Origin: Porodaedalea pini
Lineage: Eukaryota > Basidiomycota > Agaricomycetes > Hymenochaetales > Hymenochaetaceae
NCBI GenBank assembly: GCA_002794775.1
Contig: NBAY01000075.1
Location: 142,378-206,377 of the forward strand
DNA length: 64,000 bases
Reading direction: 5' to 3'
Position 1 is the first letter of the stretch. Every line of letters begins with the position of its first letter. Of this stretch, positions 32,575 through 42,605 are shown in pieces. The notes under the pieces were generated by a model. It had not been told where the DNA came from. It did no database searches and worked only from the letters and a program-made list of their open reading frames with translations. The translations under genes were made by a program, and so were the position numbers.

Positions 32575-33977
32575 TCATCGCCGCCGCCAGTGTGCTCGAC
32601 TGATTGCTCATCGTACACAGCGCTCGATACTACGTCTCCCTTGCCATTGCTGAACTCGCTCACGCACCTCACATATCTCATTTCGACTTCACCACGCATC
32701 CGAGAGATCCTCACGTGCGACGGTGGCCTCGAGTGCTTGTCCTCCTCCTTCGCGATTTCTGCCTCTCCCCTCCGCCGCCTGAGAATCCATCGGCGATCTT
32801 TGATCTGTCGCCCTCGGGCCTTCCACGTCCAGCACTTGTGCCAGCCCTGAACCCAAAGTCGTTCGACCGGCACGCCGCCTACCGATTCTCCCTTGCATTC
32901 CAATGTGTGGCCAACATCGGTGTGCGTGGCTCAGAGCTCATACGGAGCCGCGTCGTCCAGGCGGGTACTCTCGAGGTCGTTGGGTGCGTGTTGGAGGCAT
33001 GGCTGGAGTCAAAAGGATTTGTTGTCGGGCCGAGCACGAGTGCGAGCGGCATACCACGCGAGACCCGTGAACAGCGTCAGCAACGACGGCAGCAGCAATT
33101 AGAACAGCGTCAGCGCGAGCAGGCCCAAGAACTCGTCAGACTGCTCGCTATCGAACGATCCCTTGCGAACGCCGAGGTGAGTCATCCATCATCTTTGTTA
33201 TTGGCTGACTGATCTGAGGGCCTTTCAGGAAGAACAAAGCATTGCCACATTGGATGCTGAGACGTTCGTCTCGACTGACACGTCTGCGAATGCGACGCCG
33301 TCTGGCTCAGGTACCCCAACAAGTACGGTCATTGTACCAGGGCGTGACAGATCTGGCAAGTCGTGACGCGCCGAGTTTGGGACACACAGCCGAATGCACG
33401 CGAGCAGGCAACTGCGGGTGCGTCGATGGCGCGCTCTCTAACAATTCGCGCCGGATGGTGGCAGAAGCGGCAACGCCCTCGACGTCAACTTCGAGGCCTG
33501 ACACAGAGACGGAGGATGATGGCGAGCCGGATGCGGATGGTGATGTCGAGATGGAGACGACGACATCACACGACCAGGACATGGACGAAGACTTGCTCCC
33601 ACCTCCTTCACTTCCCCACGGACGTCGGACCGTCGGAATCGTTGCAGACTCTCCCTGACCAGCGGCGACCGGTGCAGCCGATGTAGGTGTCGCGGGTACA
33701 TCTGATGCGCTCGATGTCGATTTGGATGCACATATCATTATCGAGACGAATGCAGCGGACGATGACGTCGTAGATGGGATTGTTGCACTCGATCAAAACG
33801 TAAACGATTACCTCGCTATGGGTGCCCCGCCAGGTGCTCCCGGTGCTATCGATGCGACGCCGCGCACACGCACAAATACTCTCACGTTGAACACACGGAA
33901 CATCAACCTACCGCGCGAACACCATCATCACCACGATCCGCACGTACATGGCCGTGAGGAGCTTACGCCGCGCGCGG
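32575..33977 (+). pseudogene. Armadillo-like conserved fungal gene piece, copy B
   Basis: Conserved stretches include P-R-I-R-E-I-L-T-C-D-G-G-L-E, L-L-R-D-F-C-L-S-P-P-P-P-E-N-P, F-Q-C-V-A-N-I-G-V-R-G-S-E-L-I and T-L-E-V-V-G-C-V-L-E-A-W-L. A Gln/Arg-rich helix, an intron near 33176-33230, and an acidic, disordered C-terminal region with D-G-E-P-D-A-D-G-D-V-E-M follow. Helical repeats suggest an Armadillo-type regulator; I do not recognise the gene. Frameshifts occur near 32735 and 33360 and a stop near 33657. The last ~45 codons (His-rich) are not in copy D and may be another piece. Confidence 0.5.
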
Positions 33978-34985
33978 TGCTCCCATCCCATTCCCGTAAG
34001 ATCCATATAACTACGCCTTTCAATAGCTCTCACTGATGTTTCCATACAGTCCCCTTTCGTACAAGCATGACGCGCACAGCGTCAAAGGTCGTCTTAACAA
34101 ATCTCAGCGTGAGGAGCTTGCTCTCATTGAGCAGGCGTATGACAATCCACGCGAATGTATGTTTTTTTTCTAATTGGTCGTAGGGTGTAGCTAATCGATT
34201 CGCGTGCAGGTCTGTCTAGGATCAAGCGTCTCTTTCTCGCTCGGCGAGCCTTCAGAGAGGCAGGCATTGAGTTCTTCGACACATATGGCAAGCTCATCCC
34301 CTGCTACGACATCGAACCCGTTGAGAAGATTACAGACACATATCTTGACCAGTTCTTATTCTTTGAGGCTGACAGGCGCGGGTTATTCCCGGCATGGATC
34401 AAGCCTGCGGACATTGAACCTCCTCCCCTTCTGGTGTACAAGTGTTGTCAGGGTATCAATAACTTGATGGACATCTGGGAGACAAGCGAAGGCGAACGCG
34501 TAGTGATGATGGAGACCGTACTGTCGAAGGTCTACGAAAAGATTGACTTGACCCTTCTCAACCGTTTGCTTCGTCTTATTCTCGACCATAATCTTGCGGA
34601 CTATATCACAGCGAATAATAACTGTGTTTTCACCTACAAAGATATGGCACATACGAACACATACGGGATGATCCGCGGTCTGCAGTTCTCTGCCTTTGTC
34701 TTCCAATATTATGGTCTTGTCCTCGATCTTCTCATCCTCGGCTTGCAACGCGCAAGTGAAATGGCGGGTCCCCCACAACTGCCCAACAATTTCCTGCAGT
34801 ACCGTGATTCTGCGACCGAGACACGCCATCCAGTCCGTCTCTATTCTTGTTATGTTGATCGTTTGCATATTTTATTCCGCTTCACCGCCGAGGAATCACG
34901 CGACCTTATACAACGTTACCTCAACGCGAATCCGGATCCAACAAACAACAACATTATTGGGTATAACAACGAGAGATGTTGGCCG
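33978..34985 (+). pseudogene. prp8: Prp8 gene piece, copy B
   Basis: It starts with the end of a Prp8 exon (C-P-I-P-F-P equivalent at 33978-33995) and its own intron to 34047. It then runs [17 protein letters not shown], a second intron (34158-34210), [35 protein letters not shown] and [10 protein letters not shown]. At 34981-34985 it passes directly into Rpb1. It overlaps the Prp8 segment in mosaic A but has different end points, and it keeps the ~60 codons that A has lost. Confidence 0.87.
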
Positions 34986-36312
34986 TTGAAGGGAAGTGAA
35001 TCCCGTTTGGCTTCGGGCATCGCACACTACCTCACTTTACGGAGGATGACTTCAGCCCAGAGGCGCGCGGTTTCGTTGAGAACTCGTATCTTCGTGGATT
35101 AACTCCACAAGAGTTTTTCTTCCACGCTATGGCTGGTCGCGAAGGTTTGATCGATACCGCTGTCAAGATGGCCGAGACTGGTTACATTCAGCGTCGACTT
35201 GTAAAGGCACTCGAAGACGTGGCTGTCTGCTACGACGGGACTGTACGAAACTCACTGGACGGTGCTTTTATTGAACGGCAAACGATCAAAACGTTCGGTA
35301 TCAGTGATCGTGAGTTCGAACATCGCTATCGGGTCGACGTCACTGACCCAAAGGGTGGATTCCTTCCTGGTGTTTTGCAAATCGGTATCGACGACTCATC
35401 CCTCGAGCTCCGGCAAAAACTCGATGAGGAATACGACCGTCTTCATGAGGATCGTAACTTGCTACATGAGTTCATTTTCCCGGGCCGTGACAATTCCGCT
35501 GCCCACTATCTTCCTGTCAACCTGAACCGCATCGTGCAGAACGCAACGCAGATTTTCTATATCGACCACAGAAAACCGAGCGATCTGGAGCCGGTTTACA
35601 TCATTGAGCAGGTGCAGCAGCTCGCAGACCGCCTCATCGTTGTGCGCGGCGATGATCTTTTAATAAAGGAAGCTGCCGAGAACGCTTCTGTTGCATTCCG
35701 CATGCTCCTTCGGGCGACTTTTGCCGCGTGTCCAGTCCTAGAGGAGTTCCATCTCAACAGAGAAGCGTTTGACTGGGTCTTGGGCGAGGTGGAGACAAAG
35801 TTCAACCAGTCGGTCGCTCATCCGGGCGAGATGTGCGGCATACTTGCTGCCCAGTCGATTGGTGAGCCGGCGACGCAGATGATACTAAATACCTTCCATG
35901 ACGCTGGTGTTTGGAGTAAAAACGTCACGCTCGGTGTGCCGCGTCTTAAAGAAATCATCAACATCGCCGTGAATATCAAGACTCCGTGTACCTGGACCCA
36001 GAAATTGCTGCTGTCGACACGAGGGCCAAGTCGGTGCAAACAGAACTTGTGCACACATCGCTGCGTACCGTTACAGCGACGGTCGAGATCTACTACGATC
36101 CTGATTCAAGTACGACGATCATTGAGGATGATAAGGAGTTTGTTGATGCATTCTTCTCCATCTCCGACGAGGAAATTGAGTCGGGTCCTCATCTTCAGTC
36201 GCCATGGCTACTTCATCTTGAGCTCGATCGCTTGAAGATGCTTGACAGGAAACTTTCGATGAACTACGTTGCTGGCCGTATCGCGGAAAGCTTGGCCGTT
36301 GCCGAAAATGCC
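34986..36312 (+). pseudogene. rpb1: Rpb1 gene piece, copy B
   Basis: From V-E-G-K (with a TGA) it runs through [18 protein letters not shown], the bridge-helix/trigger-loop area ([12 protein letters not shown]) and [11 protein letters not shown] to A-G-R-I-A-E-S. That is the C-terminal core of the polymerase, without the CTD. About 30 codons are missing after Y-D-G-T-V-R-N-S-L. Splice or deletion scars shift the frame near 35985. It is followed at once by the start codon of the CAP-Gly gene, the same junction as in mosaic C. Confidence 0.88.
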
Positions 36313-37006
36313 ATCTAAGGAAAATATTGACCCTGAAGATCCTCCCAATACAGGCAGTACATTGACGATTAAAGGGGAGGGGAAGGGGAAAGGGCGGATG
36401 GATGCCATCATCGCAGACGACAGATCTCTGCGATCGAGCGACAACGGATCAAATACAACTCTCGCTACATTGCGGCACAAGGAATCGAATGACACCATTA
36501 CCCTCAATCGAGTGTCTGCGGGGGAGACGGACATGCTGCAACCCCGTGGCGCTACATTGGACATCGGCATTCCATGTATCATTACTTCAAGGCAGAAGCG
36601 GTTCCGTGCGTTTGCCCGTTATATCGGCGAGGTTGAGGGTGAGAGCGGGCCATGGGTCGGTGTCGAGATGCCCGTGGGTGATGCTTGGGCAGACGATCAG
36701 CTTGAGGGCCGCCAGTGGAATGACGGCTCATGGGGTGGCGTGCGCTACTTTGGCATCGGAATGGGGTGACGACGAATGCATGACCAGCCGGCAATGCGTT
36801 GATTTGACGAATAACTGTGGAACTAGTGTTATTAGTGGCTGGAAGGGCACGAAGCGCGAGGGGGAGCAGCTCAGCGTTGACCGCAAGAAGTGTTTCCGTA
36901 GCAGTTCGCCGTCAGTGTCGGACATGTCGAACGCGGAGTATCGAGGTCTCTTTGTGAGGCCACAGCAGGTGCTGTATGTTGTAGATGCTGTCGGTTCGGG
37001 CTTGTG
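36313..37006 (+). pseudogene. CAP-Gly domain gene piece, copy B
   Basis: It begins M-P-S-K-E-N-I-D-P-E-D-P-P, a plausible native start, then a Lys/Gly-rich linker. The CAP-Gly-like core follows: Y-I-G-E-V-E-G-E-S-G-P-W-V-G-V-E, then N-D-G-S-W-G-G-V-R-Y-F. An 11-bp deletion near 36762 shifts the frame; the following conserved stretch (G-L-F-V-R-P-Q-Q-V-L-Y-V-V-D-A-V-G-S) ends at TGA 37004-37006. CAP-Gly domains bind tubulin or EB-type C-termini. The specific protein is not recognised. Confidence 0.65.
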
Positions 37007-37250
37007 AATCTTGGAACATATTTAAGTTCGGATTCCTGCCCTTTTTCTTTTTCTTTCTTTCTTTCTTTAACCCTACTCCCATGTTTAGTCACTCCTTGCT
37101 CTGGACAGATGCCCTTATCACTGAAATCACTTGTTGGCATGTTCATATTCCTCTCTTGTCTACTCAATCATATCACTCTGGATTCTCGAATTGCACCTTT
37201 TGGAGAAAATTTTAATCAGTTTTTGAATGCTGCTGGTTTTTTAGTTAGTA

Positions 37251-37428
37251 CTTGAGGTAGTGGGCCATTAGGATGGCAAGCTACAATTACTGTTTACTGA
37301 ATACTAAATAATTCACTAATGAGAATAATATTTTAGTATAATTTGCAAGCTTTAGTCCTCTCATATAAAATGAAAGACACAGAAAACAGTAATTGTAGCT
37401 TGCCATCCCAATGGCCCACTACCTCAAG
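37251..37428. repeat. 178-bp terminal unit, copy 2
   Basis: At the 3' end of mosaic B; it replaces the CAP-Gly 3' region after TTAGTTAGTA, which at 18400 and 39655 continues further. Confidence 0.85.
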
Positions 37429-38211
37429 TTACGATGTAGCGCTCGATTCACGCTTAGGCGTCAGCCGTCCCAGCATCCCACCTGCTTTATTTATTACTAT
37501 ATACAGATACAAACCCCATAAACATGGTCAAGCACTTCGTTCCATCACCGTCTATCTTACACTTCGCATTTCATGCGCTCGAATGGTCACACTCGCCCAT
37601 TCGAGTGTCAATATACCTTCGAAGTTCTCATATTATCCCTTAGTAACCTCATAAATATGTTCGAACACTTTCATACACCCACTCTAACACTCATACCACT
37701 TCCTATTCACACTCGAACACTTTGTTTCCTTTATATTCATCCCATATCACACTATATACGCACTCGAGGACTCTATCCACTTCATATGCACTTGTTCGAA
37801 CATTTGTGGCACAGCTGGATCACACAGTTGGGCTCAGGGAATGCATTGGGTTCCAGCAGGGGTCACTCGAACAGTCCTTGGGCCGCCAACGTTCAATGTA
37901 TCACGCTCAAATGACCGGATTCCGTTGTTTGCCGCATTCTCCATGTGGCTTGAGTGTTATTTATCATTGTCTATCACTCCCATGATGTGCATTCGTCGCC
38001 ATCACGCCCTTGGGGGTGTTCGGGGATGTTCAAACGGAGTTGTTTGGAGCACACATGATAAGTTTCTTGGTTTCATTGGTCTTCTCCTTGATGTCGAACC
38101 ATTATTCCCCTTCAAGTTCATGATATATCATGTTCTCGAGTCATTCCATCCCTAACATATGACTATTCTGACTCGAACACGCACTGCACACAATCCTCTA
38201 CCTCTGTATGT
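37429..38211. other. No gene recognised; recurrent TCGAACA/ACTCGA motifs
   Basis: There is no supportable coding frame. The motif CTCGAACA or TTCGAACA, or its complement, recurs several times between 37570 and 38190. It may be an old LTR or satellite-like remnant. Confidence 0.4.
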
Positions 38212-39358
38212 GTTAGCAGCAGTGAACCAAAAGGGTCACACTTCACACCTGAGTCTAATGGATGAGTGCAACAGATAGATATATTAATATACAAGTACAT
38301 ACCTGAGTCCAATGGATGAGTGCAACAGATAGGGACACTCATACATGGACTCAGCCACTTTGAAGGTAATATTATATAATACAAGAAGTCATGTGATGCT
38401 CATGGATGGGCACCCATCTGTAAGCAAGAGTGTGGGAACACAAAAATCACGTGATGCTCACAGATGGGCACCCATCCACGAGCAAGAGCGTGGGAACAAA
38501 ATAATTAAAGTAAACAAAATACAGAATAAGTGTCAGGATCATACTTCCAATACTCCCACCTGATCTGACACATCTGTAAGTCATTTAAGACCTAACATCC
38601 CACACATTTCTCCCACCTTCAACCGCCTAAGGGCTTTGGTCATGATATCAGCAGGCATAGACTTGGTGGGCAAGTACCTTACATCTACATAGCCTGCTTC
38701 AACCACATCCCTCAACCAGTAATGATGCAGGTCTAGGTGTTTCATGCACCCATGGTGTTCAGGATTTCTGGCAACTACTAATGCAGACTGGTTGTCAACA
38801 TAGAGAACAGATGGGGTATCAAACTGATACCCAAACTCAGTGAGCAAGTTGTGCAACCACATGATCTCTTGTCCTGACTGTACAGCAGAAATGTATTCCG
38901 CCTCAGTAGTAGAGAGAGTCACAATAGTTTGCAATCGACTTGCCCAACTGATTGCACCAGTTCCCATTTTAACCACCATGCCACTTGTAGAGCGCCTGTC
39001 ATCCTCATCACCACCATGGTCTGCATCAGAGAACGTGGTGAACAGCTCAGCTGAGTTGGGGTCAGGTGCATAAGTCAACTTGTAGTCTTTGGTACCTTGA
39101 AGGTAACGACATAGGTGCTTTGCAGCCTTCCAGTGAGCCATGCCAGGATTAGCACTAAAACGTGCCAGAACTCCCACTGCATAAGCAATGTCTGGGTGTG
39201 TAGCCACAGCAAGATACATGAGAGCGCCAACCAACTGCTTATAAGGAACAGTCTTCATGAAGGCAGCCTCTTCATCATTCTTAGGAGCCATGGACTTGCT
39301 AAGCTTATGACCTTCAGGTAATGGGGTTGTCACAGTGCCACAATTGCCAAGTTCAAAA
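38212..39358 (-). mobile_element. Ty1/copia remnant, 3' part
   Basis: The LTR (38212-38552) has a tandem duplication of a segment containing GATGGGCACCCATC. It is followed on the minus strand by the pol C-terminus (39358 to 38581). It is cut at F-E-L by the 178-bp unit of mosaic C. The continuation of copia beyond mosaic C was not found. Confidence 0.9.
38581..39358 (-). pseudogene. copia pol C-terminal piece
   Basis: The RNase H region is intact over 250 codons (F-S-D-A-D-H-G-G, S-T-T-E-A-E-Y) and ends L-G-L-K. It shares F-E-L-G-N-C with the remnant at 19513-20407, against F-E-L-S-N-C in the intact element, so the two remnants are sister copies. Confidence 0.9.
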
Positions 39359-39536
39359 CTTGAGGTAGTGGGCCATTGGGATGGCAAGCTACAATTACTG
39401 TTTACTGAATACTAAATAATTCACTAATGAGAATAATGTTTTAGTATAACTTTCAAGCTTTAGTCTTCTCATATAAAATGAAAGATACAGAAAACAGTAA
39501 TCGTAGCTTGCCATCCCAATGGCCCACTACCTCAAG
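39359..39536. repeat. 178-bp terminal unit, copy 3
   Basis: It separates the copia remnant (left) from the 3' region of mosaic C (right). Confidence 0.85.
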
Positions 39537-39889
39537 TTGAAATGCAATGCACAACTCATCTGTGTGCTAACATACTCCAAAATGATTTTTAACTTATTGC
39601 ATGAGACACAAGAATGCTGTTTGTACAGAAACTCTACACAAATGTACTAACTAAAAAACCGACAGCATTCAAAAGCTGACTAAAAAAAGTCTCCAAAAGG
39701 TGCAATTCAAGAATCCAGAGCAATCCGATTGAGTAGATAAGAGAGGAATATGAACATGCCAACAAGTGATTTCGGTGATGAGGGCATCTGCCCAGAGCAA
39801 GGAGTGACTAAACATGGGAGTAGGGTAAAAGAAAGAAAGAAAGAAAAAGAAAAGGGGCAGGAATCTGAACTTAAATATGTTCCAAGGTT

Positions 39890-40623
39890 CACAAGCCCGA
39901 ACCGACAGCATCTACAACATACAGCACCTGCTGTGGCCTCACAAAGAGACCTCGATACTCCGCGTTCGACACGTCCGACACCGACAGCGACGCGCTACGG
40001 AAACACTTCTTGCGGTCAACGCTGAGCTGCTCCCCCTCACTCTTCGTGCCCTTCCAGCCACTAATAACGCTAGTGCCATAGTTATTCGTCACATCAATGC
40101 GTTGCCGGCAGGTCATGCATTCGTCGTCGCCCCATTCTGATGCCAAAGTCCCGACGTCAAAGTAGCGCACGCCACCCCATGAGCCGTCATTCCACTGGTG
40201 GCCCTCGAGCTGATCGTCTGCCTAAGCATCGCCCACAGGCACCTCGACACCGACCCATGGCCCGCTCTCACCCTCAATCTCGCCGATATAATGGGCAAAC
40301 ACACGGAACCGCTTCCACTTTGAAGTAATGATACATGGAATGCCGATGTCCAATGTAGCACCATGGGGTTCCAGCATGACCGTCTCGCCTGCAGACACCG
40401 TCTCCCCCACAGGCACTCGATTGAGGGTAATGGTGTCATTCGATTCCTTGTGCCGCAATGTAGCGAGAGTTGTATTTGATCCGTTGTCGCTCGATCGCAG
40501 AGATCTGTCGTCTGCGATGATGGCATCCGCCCGCCCTTTCCCCTTCCCCTTCCCTTTAATCGTCAATGTACTGCCTGTATTGGGAGGATCTTCAAAGTTG
40601 ATATTTTCCTTAGATGGCATTTT
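39890..40623 (-). pseudogene. CAP-Gly domain gene piece, copy C
   Basis: M-P-S-K-E-N starts at about 40623 on the minus strand. G-P-W-V-G-V-E-V-P-V-G-D-A is followed by TAG at 40222-40224, where copies B and E have TGG (Trp). The rest of the domain (Q-W-N-D-G-S-W-G-G-V-R-Y-F-D-V-G) is readable to about 40150, and the tail to TGA near 39889. It has an 18-bp in-frame repeat (V-G-E-T-V-S-A-G-E-T) not in copy B. Confidence 0.65.
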
Positions 40624-42605
40624 TGGCAATGGCAAAGCTTTCCGCGATACGGCCAGCAACGTAGTTCATCGTAAGTTTCCTGTCAAGCATCTTCGAGCGA
40701 CCGAGCTCAAGACAAAGTAGCCATGGCGACTGAAGATGAAGACCCAACTCAGTTTCCTCGTCGGACTTGGCGAAGAATGCATCAACAAACTCCTTATCCT
40801 CCTCAATGATCGTCGGACTTGAATCAGGATCATGGTGGATCTCGACCGCTGCTGTAACGGTACGCAGCGATGTGTACGCAAGTTCTGTTTGCACCGACTT
40901 GGCCCTTGTGTCGACAGCAGCAATTTCTGGGTCCAGGTATATTGTGAGCGACGGAGTCTTGATATTCGCGGCGACGTTAACACCGAACGTGACATTTTTA
41001 CTCGAAACACCAGCGTAATGGAAGGTATTTAGTGTCATCTGCGTCGCCGGCTCACGAATCGACTGGGCAGCGAGTGTGCCGCACATCTTGCCCGGATGAG
41101 CGACCGACTGGTTGAACTTCGTCTCCATCTCGCCCAATACTCAGTCAAATGCTTCTTTGTTGAGATGGAACTCTAGGACTGGACGCGCGACAAAAGTCGC
41201 CCGAAGGTGCATGCGGAATGCAACAGAAGCGTTCTCGGCAGCCTCCTTTATTAAAAGATCATCGCCGCGCACAATGATGAGGCGGTCTGCCAGTTGCTGC
41301 ACCTGCTCAATGATGTAAACCGGCTCCAGATCGCTCGGTTTTCTGTGGTCGATATAGAAAATCTGCGTTGCGTTCTGCACGATGCGGTTCAGGTTGACAG
41401 GAAGATAGTGGGCAGCGGAACTGTCACGGCCCGGGAAAATGAATTCACGGAGCAATTTACGATCCTCATGAAGACGGTCGTATTCCTCGTCGAGTCTTTG
41501 CCGGAGCTCGAGGGATGAGTCGTCGATACCGACTTGCAAAACACCAGGAAGGAATCCACCCTTCGGGTCAGTGATGTCAACCCGATAGCGATGTTCGAAC
41601 TTGCGATCATTGATACCGAACGTTTTGATCGTTTGCCGTTCAATAAAAGCACCGTCCATACCATCCTCGCCATACACGAATTGGATCAGTCACCAGAGAG
41701 TTTCGTACAGTCCCGTCGTAGCAGACAGTCACGTCTTCGAGTGCCTTTACAAGTCTACGCTGAATGTAACCAGTCTCGCCCGTCTTGACAGCGGTATCGA
41801 TCAAACCTTCGCGACCAGCCATAGCGTGGAAGAAAAACTGTTGCGGAGTTAATCCGCGAAGATACGAGTTCTCAATGAAGCCGCGCGCCTCTGGGCTGAA
41901 GTCGTCCTTCGTAAAGTGAGGTGGTGTGCGATGCCTGAAGCCAAACGGGATTTGCTTCCCTTCAACGGCCTGCTGACCAACACAGACGGACATCTGCGAG
42001 ACGTTAATGAACGAACCCTTCGAACCCGCGACAACCATCTCTTTGACATTGTTGTCCTCCTTCACGTTCTCTGCGTACTGACCGGAGTGGTCGCGCGCCA
42101 AGTTGAGCTCGCGTTCGACTCAACTCTCGAACGACTCGCGAATAGTCATACCCGGTGCAGCTTTCAGACGGTCGTTAGATGCATCTTCTATGGCCTGCAC
42201 GACATTCTGCTTCCACATCTTGATCTGATCCGTGATGTACGCCATTGTCTTCATCCGCGACCGTATCACCAATGCCTATACTGAATCCATTGTGGAACAG
42301 CCAGTGATTAACGATCTGCTGGAGACCAGTGAACAGCGTACGAGTCGCCTCGGGACCTTTTTCGTGAAAGTCGACGTGGATAAGACCGCCTTGCGACGCT
42401 CCAACCGTCTTCTTCTCCACGATACCAAAGATGATCTTAAAAGTGACATACTTCATGTTCATCTCATCGCCATCGAAATTGGCGTTATACGGTGGAGTGA
42501 CGGAAAGATTTAGACGAGAGGCTAAAATACACCAATCAGCGACGATACAATGAGTTAAAGGTGGATAAACACGTACTGGAGTAAGGCATAAGTCGCACGC
42601 GATGC
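40624..42605 (-). pseudogene. rpb1: Rpb1 gene piece, copy C (longest)
   Basis: It starts at H-R-V-R-L-M-P-Y-S with a retained small intron (about 42575-42521), then [20 protein letters not shown]. The first aspartate of the metal-A triad is Asn here. About 110 codons present in copy A (N-K-P-V-M-G onward) are deleted before [11 protein letters not shown]. It continues through [37 protein letters not shown] and S-P-W-L-L to A-G-R-I-A-E-S. Frameshifts are present near 41690, 41150 and 42260. Confidence 0.88.

Larger units (their letters stand above)
28790..37428 (+). mobile_element. Mosaic gene-capture element B
   Basis: In one orientation: 5' module, BTB gene exon 1, a TIR element, BTB domain, P4-ATPase, Not1, Armadillo-like gene, Prp8, Rpb1, CAP-Gly gene, then the 178-bp terminal unit. 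Its left end lies in copia pol (after G-C-T-G-T), but no copia sequence is found after 37428, so the right flank was rearranged. It carries the largest set of captured genes in the window. Confidence 0.75.

Noticed and set aside
33978..34047. Chimeric intron with an Armadillo-like donor and a Prp8 acceptor
   Set aside because: The donor context GCTCCCATCCCATTCCC/GTAAG is also found in the Prp8 piece of mosaic A (about 23160), so both ends of the intron belong to Prp8; the fusion point lies in the exon just upstream.
36313..36769. CAP-Gly piece as a functional gene fused to Rpb1
   Set aside because: Its domain is broken by an 11-bp deletion in B and a stop in C; the fusion is a structural junction without an intact product.
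37570..38190. CRISPR-like or satellite array from repeated TCGAACA motifs
   Set aside because: The motif is short and irregularly spaced, with no constant repeat length; such arrays are also not expected in a fungus.
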